Shown one piece after another: positions 25,486 to 33,481 of a stretch of 64,000 nt of DNA (within the stretch, counting starts at the first letter, position 1; each line of letters opens with the position of its first letter). The notes beneath the pieces were generated by a model. That model did no database searches. It was given only the letters and a program-made list of their open reading frames with translations, and had not been told where the DNA came from. The stretch is from Dyadobacter sp. 3J3 (GTDB lineage Bacteria; Bacteroidota; Bacteroidia; Cytophagales; Spirosomataceae), in assembly GCF_009801115.1 (NCBI RefSeq), contig NZ_VTOL01000009.1, positions 309,960 through 373,959 of the forward strand. Direction: 5' to 3'. Position numbers and translations under genes: made by a program.

Positions 25486-27689
25486 TAATTCCCTAATTCT
25501 AATTGGTTCTTTACCAAATAATAATAATATCCTTTACTTTGAACCAGTGCTACATGCGTACCTTTTTCAATAATACTTCCTTTATCTAATACAATGATCT
25601 GATCTGCATTTTTTACAGTACTTAGTCTATGAGCAACAACTACAACCGTTTTGCCTTTGAAAAACTCTTCCAGATTCCGCATAATTACGGCTTCGTTATT
25701 AGCATCCAATGCACTGGTAGCCTCGTCGAAAAAGATATATTCCGGATCTTTATAAACGGCTCTTGCAATAAGGATACGCTGTTTCTGTCCACCGCTGATA
25801 CCCATTCCACTGGATCCTATTCTGGTATTATATCCGTTTGGAAGTTCCTCTACAAAATCTCCAATGTTGGCAACATGAACAGAATGAGTAAGTTTTTTAA
25901 GATTTATTCCTCCATTTTCGTCTGATTCGCTGATGTTTCGCCCCACAGAGTCAGCGAAAATATATCCTTCCTGCATCACAACGCCACACTGCTTCCGCCA
26001 GAAATTATAACTTAGGTTTTTAAGATTTCCGTTTCCTATTTCAATTTTGCCATCCGCGAGGTCGTGATATTTCAAAAGTAATTTAAGCAGGGTAGTCTTA
26101 CCGCTTCCGCTGGCACCTACAATGGCCGTAACCTTTCCCTGGGGAATTTCAAAGTTGATATTGCTAAGTACCAGTGGAGATGTGCTGCTTCCGTAACGAA
26201 AATTCAAACCGGATACTTTGATTGTTTTATCGTCTGGCAATTCATTTATCAGCAATTCATCCGCATTTTCTTCATTGGTTTTATTATGAATTTCGGCCAG
26301 ACGTTCCAGACTTAATTTCGCATCCTGATAGCTACGGATAAAAGCGATGAAGTTGTTAACAGGCACATTCATTTGTCCGATAATATATTGTACAGATAGC
26401 ATTGCTCCCAAAGTTAGCTCTCCATTGATGACCGATCTGGCAGCGATATAGCTGATCAGAATATTTTTAACCTCATTGATAAATCTGCCGCCTTCATTCT
26501 GCGATTGAGACAACGACAAACTTGCCATATTTAACTTGAATAAGCGGGCCTGAATGGCTTCCCACTCCCAGCGTCTGCGTTTTTCAGATCCGTTCAGTTT
26601 TATTTCCTGCATACCGTTTATCAACTGAATCGTACTACTTTGATTCCCGGAAGACTGATCAAAATATTGGTAATCAATTTTAGCCCTTTTCTTCATAAAT
26701 AACAGAACCCAGCCCATGTATAATACAGAACCAATAATGAATACAAGAAAGAGTTGAGGATTGAAATAATAAAGAATGGCGCCAAAGATAGTTAATGTAA
26801 CCGTTGAAAAGAGAACATCCAAAGTAGTTGCAGACAAAAATGCCTGTACCCGGTTATGATCCTGAATCCTCTGCATTATGTCACCGGTTGACTTTGATTC
26901 AAAAAATGAAATAGGAAGATTCATCAATTTCATTAGGAAATCAGACAACATCCTTAGATTTATCCGGCTTGTTACATGCAATAATATCCAGTTCCGGATC
27001 ACACTTAGTCCCGACTGCGATATAAACAAAACCAATTGCGCTACCAGGACAAGTGTTACAAAATTTAGATTCCGGGTATTTATACCTGTATCGACAATCT
27101 CCTGCGTAAGAAAAGGTAATCCCAACTGAAGTAAACTAGCCAGAAAAAGACCTAAAAATAATTGCCAGATGTGTCGCTGGTATGGCCTGAAATACGGCGC
27201 TAAAAATCCTTTAACTGATCTTGGAGAGACCTGATTACCCTCCTGAGAAAAGAAAGCAGGTGTAGTTTCAAACAGTAAAAGAATTCCTTCCGAATCCTCA
27301 TTAACATTTTTTTCAGGAATCCAACCTTTCAAAAAATCCTGTTGGGAATACGTAATAAGTCCATGCCCCGGATCGGCAACAACAACTTTGGTAGCTGTTG
27401 CTTCGTAAACCACAACATAATGTCGCTGCCGCCAGTGCGCAATACAAGGTAATGGAATTTGTTCAGCAAGTGTTTTATAATCCGAAGTTAATACTAAGGT
27501 ACTGAACCCAATATTTTCAGCGGCATCTACCAAACCTCCCATTGTAGCTCCATCCCCTCGCAAACTGGCAAGCTCTCTCAGATAAGCACCATCGAAAGAT
27601 TTGCCATAAAACTTGCTGATCATTCGTATGCAGGTCGGGCCGCAGTCCATTCTGTCATATTGTCTGTAAAAAGGATATTTTCTACTCAA
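25485..27689 (-). CDS. C39 peptidase-containing ABC transporter (double-glycine leader processing and export)
   Basis: A 734-residue fusion of three parts. Residues 1-130 are a C39 cysteine protease with catalytic Cys16 (MDCGPTC), His90 (RQRHYVVVY) and Asp106 (ADPGHG). About 165-465 are six membrane helices of the ABC exporter type. About 490-734 are the ATPase: Walker A GASGSGKTTLLKL, signature ISGGQKQRILIARA, Walker B FFDEATSALD and the H-loop VVVAHRLSTVK. Such proteins cut leaders after Gly-Gly and export the core peptide. The double-glycine peptide at 31153-31311, upstream in the same direction, is the obvious substrate. All catalytic residues are intact. Confidence 0.92.
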   Translation of the reverse strand: MSRKYPFYRQYDRMDCGPTCIRMISKFYGKSFDGAYLRELASLRGDGATMGGLVDAAENIGFSTLVLTSDYKTLAEQIPLPCIAHWRQRHYVVVYEATATKVVVADPGHGLITYSQQDFLKGWIPEKNVNEDSEGILLLFETTPAFFSQEGNQVSPRSVKGFLAPYFRPYQRHIWQLFLGLFLASLLQLGLPFLTQEIVDTGINTRNLNFVTLVLVAQLVLFISQSGLSVIRNWILLHVTSRINLRMLSDFLMKLMNLPISFFESKSTGDIMQRIQDHNRVQAFLSATTLDVLFSTVTLTIFGAILYYFNPQLFLVFIIGSVLYMGWVLLFMKKRAKIDYQYFDQSSGNQSSTIQLINGMQEIKLNGSEKRRRWEWEAIQARLFKLNMASLSLSQSQNEGGRFINEVKNILISYIAARSVINGELTLGAMLSVQYIIGQMNVPVNNFIAFIRSYQDAKLSLERLAEIHNKTNEENADELLINELPDDKTIKVSGLNFRYGSSTSPLVLSNINFEIPQGKVTAIVGASGSGKTTLLKLLLKYHDLADGKIEIGNGNLKNLSYNFWRKQCGVVMQEGYIFADSVGRNISESDENGGINLKKLTHSVHVANIGDFVEELPNGYNTRIGSSGMGISGGQKQRILIARAVYKDPEYIFFDEATSALDANNEAVIMRNLEEFFKGKTVVVVAHRLSTVKNADQIIVLDKGSIIEKGTHVALVQSKGYYYYLVKNQLELGN

Positions 27690-27696
27690 AGTATTG

Positions 27697-29166
27697 TCAT
27701 TTAACTTCTGTCATTTTCCGTAGCTCTTCCATAGTCCCAAACTCCTTTTGTCCCTGCAAGGGCCAGGAGGTATAAATTCTGTCTATGGTTAGGTTTTTTG
27801 AAGTGATCAGATCGTACACCGCTTTTCCTCTCTGGCCCGCCGATGAAACCCTTCCCCCCGATCGGAAATTTAGTAAATCGCCAGTCCACAAAATTTTGCT
27901 GTCAGGAAAATAATAAACCAAATGCTCATAGGTATGCTCCGTACTTTTACCAATTTCATAGGCAACAACTTTACCCATAAACATTTTCTCTCCATTCAAT
28001 GGCACAAAGTCGAACCGGGAATTTTGTGCATTGTTGTTGATAAGACCATTGCTCATCGTATGGGACTTTTTCATATTAGCCTCAAAATACGCCTGATTCC
28101 CGGCAGTGGTAACAACAGTTAGGGGCAGAGCAGCATAAGCCCTGAGACCGCCAGCGTGATCAGGATGATGGTGCGTCACAAATAAATACTTTAGAGGTTT
28201 ACCAGGAAATCTCTTTTTCAATTGCGCGATAATATTTTCATTGAGCTCAATCCCGGAAGGAGTCTCAAACAAAGCAATATTATCGGGAAATTCTGCCACA
28301 AGCATCTTATTGTTTTGTGACACTATTTTTATAAGATTGATATTAACAGCAACCTTTTCAAAAACCAGGCTGTCTCTTGTCTCTATACGTTCAGCCATCT
28401 TTCTTTTGAAATACTCGGGGACCAGAGTCATTTTCAAGTCAGCAGTATCCGGTTTTATATTGGAACGGAAAGCTTCATAAGTAACTTCTCTTTCCGCTTT
28501 TCCATATTCATAATCCATGCGGGAAGCTGGCATTTTAATACCATTTTGATCAGAATACGCTTTATATTCAGTTGCGAAAACTACATCTCCATACGTATTG
28601 TCATAGCCTAAATATTCAGTTCTATCCAAAAGTTTAGTTTTTTTGTTGATAAATAAGGTGACTTGTTTTGAACCAAATGAAATCCATGCGTATGATTTAT
28701 CTTCTCCCAAATAGCGCAGCGAAATTCTTGACAGCCAGGCTAGATGAAGCAACTTGGCCGGAACCTTCCGGGCAAGTTCAAATGCAAAGTCCGTATTTTT
28801 GTCTTTCAACAATTTGTTTTGATAAAATCCCTTTTTGTAAACAGAATCCTGCTTGCTGACAGCCAATTCAACAAATGTATACCCGTTGTTTACTATCGTA
28901 CTGCGCATGTAGCCGGATTGTTGTTTTGCAAAAAATACATCTGTTTCCTCATAAGGAATGTCTTTTGTTTTCCCTGGCACTTCATAATGTCCCAGATTAT
29001 GTATGACGCCCTTGGATTTTATGAACAGGCTGTCAGGAATATGTGTACTGGTAGCGCTTATTGATTTTTCCAATATTTGTAATGCCCTTTGATAATTAGC
29101 CGTAGTTTGGGCAAAAGAAATAAAGGGTATGAAAAAAATGATGAGTGTGTATATTTTAGCTTTCAT
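27697..29166 (-). CDS. Exported metallo-beta-lactamase-fold hydrolase in the peptide operon
   Basis: A 489-residue protein with a signal peptide (IYTLIIFFIPFISFAQ). Residues 20-290 form a domain without known motifs; 300-489 are a metallo-beta-lactamase fold with THHHPDHAGG, a later SHTM / STEHTYEHLVYY histidine and LWTGDLLNF as the bridging Asp, so the two-metal site looks complete. It lies seven bases upstream of the exporter gene and 24 bases after the hydroxylase-like gene. In the periplasm it may act on the exported peptide or on a competitor; neither is shown. Lactonase or esterase activity elsewhere in the cell is also possible. Confidence 0.78.
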   Translation of the reverse strand: MKAKIYTLIIFFIPFISFAQTTANYQRALQILEKSISATSTHIPDSLFIKSKGVIHNLGHYEVPGKTKDIPYEETDVFFAKQQSGYMRSTIVNNGYTFVELAVSKQDSVYKKGFYQNKLLKDKNTDFAFELARKVPAKLLHLAWLSRISLRYLGEDKSYAWISFGSKQVTLFINKKTKLLDRTEYLGYDNTYGDVVFATEYKAYSDQNGIKMPASRMDYEYGKAEREVTYEAFRSNIKPDTADLKMTLVPEYFKRKMAERIETRDSLVFEKVAVNINLIKIVSQNNKMLVAEFPDNIALFETPSGIELNENIIAQLKKRFPGKPLKYLFVTHHHPDHAGGLRAYAALPLTVVTTAGNQAYFEANMKKSHTMSNGLINNNAQNSRFDFVPLNGEKMFMGKVVAYEIGKSTEHTYEHLVYYFPDSKILWTGDLLNFRSGGRVSSAGQRGKAVYDLITSKNLTIDRIYTSWPLQGQKEFGTMEELRKMTEVK

Positions 29167-29190
29167 TCATTAAGAGATTTAATTTCCCGT

Positions 29191-29907
29191 TCACATATTT
29201 TTTGACAATAGATTTGATTCCTTAAAACGATCATATTGAAAGGTATAAGGCTGGTTGCTATAATCAAAGCCTTGTATTTCTTTCTTATACCTAATCAAGA
29301 TTTCCTGAAAACCTTCATTGAATTGGCGATGAAAATCAAGGCCCGCATCCGTAAGTATCTCTGGATTGTTCATGAGTTTAAGGTCTAAATAAAACTTGTG
29401 CAAATAGAAGCCAATTCTACCTAATGCCTCAAAACGCAAATTCTCATCAGTAAAATATTGGCTTTGAAGAACTTCGTCTAACGCATGTAATATGCATGTA
29501 TACGTAAACAAGCCATGAAACGCTCCGTAAGCTCCTCTCATTTCACCCGGATTGGTTGAATAATTTTTTAACGGATGATCTTTTGGGACTTTCAGATATT
29601 TAGGAGTATCCAGCGTAAGTACATTAAAGATAACATGGCCACATTGGTGAGAGATATCATCAATAAAAAAGACCGGCGTTTGTATCTTGTTTTCTGTATT
29701 AAAATATGCCGTACCGTGATGCATTATTCCCGCAAAAGAATTGTGATTAGGACTGCTGAATACTACAAATTCTCTTGTAACGGATGTTATCAAACTCCAA
29801 AAATCGGGTAATTGTTCCTGCAAGAAAGTTGTTGCTACGGATAAAGCATCTTCATTTTTATAGAGTGTGTCTTCCACAGGTTCATGAAAACTTACATCCT
29901 TGGCCAT
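29191..29907 (-). CDS. Putative HExxH-type peptide hydroxylase-like modification enzyme
   Basis: A 238-residue protein from the ATG at 29907; a TTG at 29961 would add a hydrophobic 18-residue leader and a longer overlap. The middle reads FSSPNHNSFAGIM, then FIDDISHQCGHVIFN (His87 and His91), then GEMRGAYGAFHGLFTYTCI with His131. This order, metal pair, Arg, and a later HG motif, is what I recall from the HExxH motif-containing peptide-modification family (alpha-ketoglutarate HExxH beta-hydroxylases) coded beside ribosomal peptide precursors. Here the Glu of HExxH is Gln. The upstream gene overlaps it by 26 bases. Assignment is by motif recollection and needs a profile search. Confidence 0.55.
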   Translation of the reverse strand: MAKDVSFHEPVEDTLYKNEDALSVATTFLQEQLPDFWSLITSVTREFVVFSSPNHNSFAGIMHHGTAYFNTENKIQTPVFFIDDISHQCGHVIFNVLTLDTPKYLKVPKDHPLKNYSTNPGEMRGAYGAFHGLFTYTCILHALDEVLQSQYFTDENLRFEALGRIGFYLHKFYLDLKLMNNPEILTDAGLDFHRQFNEGFQEILIRYKKEIQGFDYSNQPYTFQYDRFKESNLLSKNM

Positions 29908-30325
29908 AAGCCAATAAATCAGTAGGATGCAAGCACAAACGAATTTTACTGTTTTTAACAAACTTATCAGGTATCAGTCCAGTCAGTGTAATTAAATCTA
30001 CCGGAACGATATTATATGGCTCAGTACGGATATATCCCAGATTTGGCAAGTTGACTATTCCGAATCGATCAGCTGTAAGAGAAATCATGGCTAGCCTTTT
30101 TTCAGCACGAATATAACCCACTACCGACTGAAGCAAGGGAATTTTATTCGTTTTGTTGATATCCGATAGGAAATAACAAAATAATGAAGGCTCTAAAAAT
30201 ATAAAATCATCTTCGTAATCCAATAAATAAAAAAGTGCAGAATCCTCTTGAAAGAATGCCATACGAATAGTGTCGGAAATCGATGTCTGCGCTATGTTAA
30301 TTGCAGAATTTTTAAAATTTATCAT
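29882..30325 (-). CDS. Unknown protein of the peptide operon
   Basis: A 147-residue cytoplasmic protein from the ATG at 30325 (a TTG six bases upstream is possible). It has no signal peptide, membrane helix or catalytic motif that I recognise. Visible segments are FYLLDYEDDFIFLEPSLFCYF, LLQSVVGYIRAEKRLAM, and a beta-rich C-terminal half (GIVNLPNLGYIRTEPYNIV) ending with Cys residues. It begins six bases after the CPBP stop and overlaps the hydroxylase-like gene, so the two products may form a complex, for example a leader-recognition partner. That role is an inference from position only. Confidence 0.55.
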   Translation of the reverse strand: MINFKNSAINIAQTSISDTIRMAFFQEDSALFYLLDYEDDFIFLEPSLFCYFLSDINKTNKIPLLQSVVGYIRAEKRLAMISLTADRFGIVNLPNLGYIRTEPYNIVPVDLITLTGLIPDKFVKNSKIRLCLHPTDLLAYGQGCKFS

Positions 30326-30331
30326 TCTCAA

Positions 30332-31072
30332 TTAAACGATATAATAGGTAATGAAATATATCAAATTAGGTATCAAGTTATAGAGAGAATGTAGCAGAAT
30401 TGCATATTCAATCCCATGTTTTAACCTGACATAACCAAACCATACTCCACATATTATTTGTGGAAAAACAAGTAGCAAAACAAGAAAGTACAGATGCAGA
30501 TCCGATTTAATATCAAAGTTCAATATGTGGCAAAACCCAAAAAGAGTTGCCGAAGAAATAAAAACAACATTGTAATATTCTCGCCAGACAAAGGAAAAAA
30601 AAATATTTAATGAAAATATCAAACTCAACATATTGTATGTGAAAATCGAAAAGAGTAGAAAGATTGACGCGAGGAAAACAAATTGGGATTTCCCTATATC
30701 AAACCAGTTTATTGAAAAATAAATTTTCACTATAGCCATTCCAAAATAACCGGCCATAATGGAAAAATTAAATGGAGTGTATTTTAGACATAACCTAAAT
30801 CCAATTTCTTCAAAAATTGGTGCGATAATATTGACAATAACCATTGCGTACAGAAATCCTCTTCGTCTCAAATATTCCTGAGTCAAATTTTTTGGCAATT
30901 CAGTGTGAATACATTTAAATATAATATATGAAGAGACAACACAGAGAAAAGACATAATAGTCAATAAAATAAACGAAGTAGCTATGCTACTAAATAGGCG
31001 CAATTCGTCCTGATGCTTAGGCAAAATGCCACGTCTTATAATAAGATAAATCTCCCGAAATTGTCTTTTCAC
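30332..31072 (-). CDS. CPBP-family intramembrane metalloprotease
   Basis: A 246-residue protein starting at GTG, with about seven hydrophobic segments. All CPBP (Abi, CAAX-like) motifs are visible: IFEEIGFRLCL (EExxxR) near residue 88, the FGFCHIL (FxxxH) motif near 180, and the final ILLHSLYNL (HxxxN/D). Such proteases occur in bacteriocin loci as immunity or peptide-maturation factors. It is the first gene after the precursor peptide, separated from it by 80 bases that contain an 11-bp stem-loop. Confidence 0.85.
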   Translation of the reverse strand: MKRQFREIYLIIRRGILPKHQDELRLFSSIATSFILLTIMSFLCVVSSYIIFKCIHTELPKNLTQEYLRRRGFLYAMVIVNIIAPIFEEIGFRLCLKYTPFNFSIMAGYFGMAIVKIYFSINWFDIGKSQFVFLASIFLLFSIFTYNMLSLIFSLNIFFSFVWREYYNVVFISSATLFGFCHILNFDIKSDLHLYFLVLLLVFPQIICGVWFGYVRLKHGIEYAILLHSLYNLIPNLIYFITYYIV

Positions 31073-31087
31073 ATTTTCAATCGAAAT

Positions 31088-31141
31088 GTATAATGGTGCC
31101 TAACTTTCTCCACTTGCTGGTATTGTCAAACACCATTATAC
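31088..31141 (-). promoter_or_regulatory. Stem-loop between the precursor peptide and the rest of the operon
   Basis: GTATAATGGTG at 31088-31098 and CACCATTATAC at 31131-31141 are perfect 11-base complements with a 32-base loop. It begins 12 bases after the precursor stop on the minus strand. No T run follows, so it looks more like an mRNA-stabilising or partial-termination element than a complete terminator. Confidence 0.6.
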
Positions 31142-31152
31142 TTAATTATTAG

Positions 31153-31311
31153 TTACCAAGTACTTGCGTTGAAACTCATAAAAAAATTTATCACGTCATA
31201 ACATATTTGACAATGACAATCTGCTGCGCTCCCACCGTTTATAGCCTCCAAATTTTCCTTAACCTGCTCTGCCTTCTGAGCCTTCAACTCTTCTAATGAT
31301 AGTCTTTTCAT
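31153..31311 (-). CDS. Double-glycine-leader peptide precursor (candidate RiPP or bacteriocin)
   Basis: A 52-residue peptide from the ATG at 31311; an upstream in-frame start would add 14 unrelated residues. The leader, residues 1-27, is helical and charged (MKRLSLEELKAQKAEQV) and ends LEAINGG, the usual C39 cleavage site; leaders of this type are common in Bacteroidota peptide clusters. The 25-residue core begins SAAD, carries three cysteines close together (CHCQIC), then a hydrophobic aromatic stretch (VINFFMSF) and ends in Trp. The C39 exporter downstream can be expected to process it. Whether the core is disulfide-bonded, hydroxylated or otherwise modified is not visible. No LanB, LanC, YcaO or radical-SAM gene is in the window. 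Confidence 0.82.
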   Translation of the reverse strand: MKRLSLEELKAQKAEQVKENLEAINGGSAADCHCQICYDVINFFMSFNASTW

Positions 31312-31385
31312 TTTGAATAGAATTTTATAATAAGTAAAAACCAACCTCCCCACCTTCTGGCCAGATATTGTTTCGGATTGTGCTA

Positions 31386-31414
31386 CAAAACTGTAAAACG
31401 ATATTTATTTCAAC
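31386..31414 (-). promoter_or_regulatory. Possible promoter of the peptide operon
   Basis: On the minus strand GTTG (31414-31411) is followed after 17 bases by CAGTTTTG (31393-31386), one mismatch in each of the TTTG and TAnnTTTG motifs. It would start transcription about 70 bases before the precursor ATG. Confidence 0.3.
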
Positions 31415-31620
31415 TATTACTTTAATAATAAATCAATGAGAACAGCTGATATTATTACCGAGGTAATAGTTTAAAGTTCCAATAAAAAACATAAGTATCT
31501 AATAATCAATTTATTATATAATAAGTAATTTAAAACCGAATTGAATAGATTTATGAAAAGATTTTGCGAACATCTCCGTTAACACTATCTTTATGACACA
31601 ACGATATTAAAAGCTTCAAT

Positions 31621-31652
31621 TTTGAAATAGGAATTTATTACAAAGCTATTTG
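31621..31652 (+). promoter_or_regulatory. Possible promoter of the HTH gene
   Basis: TTTG at 31621-31624 and TATTTG at 31647-31652 with a 22-base spacer. A start near 31659 would exclude the ATG at 31658 and favour the ATG at 31688. Confidence 0.35.
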
Positions 31653-31687
31653 TAGAAATGATATTCAGTAATCAAAATTGTTGTAGC

Positions 31688-31924
31688 ATGACAGCCGAGG
31701 AAGCATTACAAACCTATTACAAACAAAGGGAAATCTCCCAACCAGAAATAGCACTCGCGCTGGAAGTAAGCCAAACCAGCGTCCACAACTGGCTTAGTGG
31801 AAAAAATAAAATTCCAGTTGACTTTTATGATCGTATTGCAAATCTTTGCAATATTGATCTTATTGAAATCCTACCAGGTGGGTGGAGGATTTTACTTGAT
31901 CACAAAAACAGCAATAGCTGTTGA
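31688..31924 (+). CDS. Small XRE-like helix-turn-helix protein
   Basis: A 78-residue DNA-binding protein from the ATG at 31688 (ATG at 31658 possible). The HTH occupies residues 15-50: ISQPEIALALEVSQTSVHNWLSGK, with the recognition helix QTSVHNWLSG, and the rest is IPVDFYDRIANLCNIDLIEIL, similar to YdaS/Cro-type repressors. It is transcribed away from the peptide operon and is the nearest regulator candidate for it. No receptor or dimerisation domain follows. Confidence 0.72.
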   Translation: MTAEEALQTYYKQREISQPEIALALEVSQTSVHNWLSGKNKIPVDFYDRIANLCNIDLIEILPGGWRILLDHKNSNSC

Positions 31925-32105
31925 TCAAAATTCTCTCCGCTATGATTATCACGAATTCAAAACAGCCTTGTTTCACAAAAAAATAATCCTTTGTAGATGG
32001 TCTTTTCAGTTATAATAGCATCGTTGCGGCTAGACTGCTAGTCCTGGCTATTTTACCAGATGGTACCAAGTTGGAATGCGCAGATTTTCCGAGGCAAACC
32101 TAAAT

Positions 32106-32165
32106 ATGAAGAATAAAAATTATCCTATCGACGAACCGGATCCGATAGAATATATTGAAATTTAA
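32106..32165 (+). CDS. Possible 19-residue acidic mini-protein
   Basis: An ATG-initiated frame encoding MKNKNYPIDEPDPIEYIEI. The acidic, proline-containing composition is not random-looking, but there is no clear ribosome-binding site. It could be a real microprotein, a gene remnant or chance. It falls in the 276 bases between the HTH gene and the histidine kinase, where nothing else is seen. Confidence 0.2.
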   Translation: MKNKNYPIDEPDPIEYIEI

Positions 32166-32200
32166 ATCGAAGAAATTTCAGTTACTTAGGTTTGCAAATA

Positions 32201-33481
32201 TCAACCAGTCAACCCTTTAACTTCTTGTCGAATACCAATCGAGTGAATCGTCTCGTGATAAGTATACTCAATTTCCAATGCGTAATTATCACAAATCTGC
32301 TTCACAATGGCCAGTCCTAACCCAACGGATTCTGCACCGGCGGATTCTTTTTTAAACCGCTCGAATAATCTTTCCGGATCAGCTTTTAATTCATTTCCGG
32401 TATTACCGATCTTCAAAAAGTTTTCATCTGATTCCAGAAAAAGCTGACCGTTTGCATAATTATGGCGAATGGCATTACTCAAAATATTATTTAGCAAAAT
32501 ATCGGCAAGTGAAGGCGACATATCGATCTGAAAACTGCTTCTCAAATCCATCTTGACATCAATTTGCTTATGCGTTAAAATATCTTCAAAATCGGAAAGT
32601 TTGTTTTTCAATAAATCAACAAGATCCAGATCTTCGGTATCCGTAAACTGCTGATTTTCAATCTTAGCCAGAAGTAACAATCCCTGGTTTAACCGTGACA
32701 TTCTTCTGGAAGCATGATAAATCTCCTCAATCCAGTAGGTATGACTTTCACTCAAATCTCTGGATTGAATAAATTGTTCTACACGGGCATTTATTAATGC
32801 AAGCGGCGTCTGGATTTCGTGGGAAGCGTTTTCAGTGAATTCTTTCAGACTTTTATAATCATGCTGCATTTTGTCAGCCATTTTTTTCAATACATCATCC
32901 AGTTCGCTGAACTCCGTTACTTCACTTTGCGGAAGCTGCAATTTCTCTTTTTTTGTCAAATCAAACTCTTTAATTATGCTCAGGGTATCGTAAAAAGGTT
33001 TCCATAATTTCCCGGAAAGCCGTCGCTGAAACATAAACATACTGATCATGAGCAGACATAGAAAAGTAACCATTGCCGCAGATATCGCCTCGATCAGTTT
33101 ATAGGATTCAATCATCGATTTCCGTATCGAAACCCGGTGCGGAACGCCTCCTATAATTGTGTAAAAAGTAAGCTGGCGAAATGGCCCTATTCCCTCATCA
33201 TAACGATTTTGAAGCAATGTATCTTTAAATACAACGGCATGATTGTACTCCCCGCTAACTGGCATGACTTCAATTTTATTCTCTACAAAATAGGAATTAT
33301 TATTCCAGGTATCATGTGAACGGATAAAGGATTCGAAATCCTGCATTTCTACTTTTAAACGGGTTTCTATCTCGTCATAAATCATATATTTAATAATCCA
33401 GTAAAAGGCAATCCCAACAGCCAGATATATGACCAGCGAAGCCATCAGGTAGATACGGCTTGTTTTTTCAAGTAGTTTCAA
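32201..33481 (-). CDS. Two-component sensor histidine kinase
   Basis: A 426-residue membrane kinase. Two membrane helices, about 12-33 and 137-157, flank a 100-residue periplasmic sensor. The dimerisation box is FTENASHEIQTPLALI (phosphorylated His near 220), the N box LNNILSNAIRHN and the G box SVGLGLAIVKQIC. The start is a TTG overlapping the response-regulator stop (TTGA), so the two are translationally coupled. The stimulus is unknown. Its position 0.9 kb from the peptide promoter allows, but does not show, a role there. Confidence 0.88.
   Translation of the reverse strand: MKLLEKTSRIYLMASLVIYLAVGIAFYWIIKYMIYDEIETRLKVEMQDFESFIRSHDTWNNNSYFVENKIEVMPVSGEYNHAVVFKDTLLQNRYDEGIGPFRQLTFYTIIGGVPHRVSIRKSMIESYKLIEAISAAMVTFLCLLMISMFMFQRRLSGKLWKPFYDTLSIIKEFDLTKKEKLQLPQSEVTEFSELDDVLKKMADKMQHDYKSLKEFTENASHEIQTPLALINARVEQFIQSRDLSESHTYWIEEIYHASRRMSRLNQGLLLLAKIENQQFTDTEDLDLVDLLKNKLSDFEDILTHKQIDVKMDLRSSFQIDMSPSLADILLNNILSNAIRHNYANGQLFLESDENFLKIGNTGNELKADPERLFERFKKESAGAESVGLGLAIVKQICDNYALEIEYTYHETIHSIGIRQEVKGLTG

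Larger units (their letters stand above)
31312..31657. other. Intergenic region between the divergent peptide operon and HTH gene
   Basis: An AT-rich 346-base spacer with no further convincing open reading frame or second precursor peptide. It holds candidate promoters for both directions (see separate entries) and an untranslated leader of about 70 bases for the peptide gene containing a G-rich stretch (minus strand GGTGGGGAGGTTGG). Confidence 0.6.

Noticed and set aside
28744..29064. Plus-strand reading frame inside the metallo-beta-lactamase-fold gene
   Set aside because: It is antisense to a recognised protein with signal peptide and metal motif; composition is Cys/Phe/Leu rich as expected for a complement.
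29191..31311. Lanthipeptide biosynthesis locus
   Set aside because: No LanB, LanC, LanM or flavoprotein decarboxylase gene is present; only the leader style and exporter agree.
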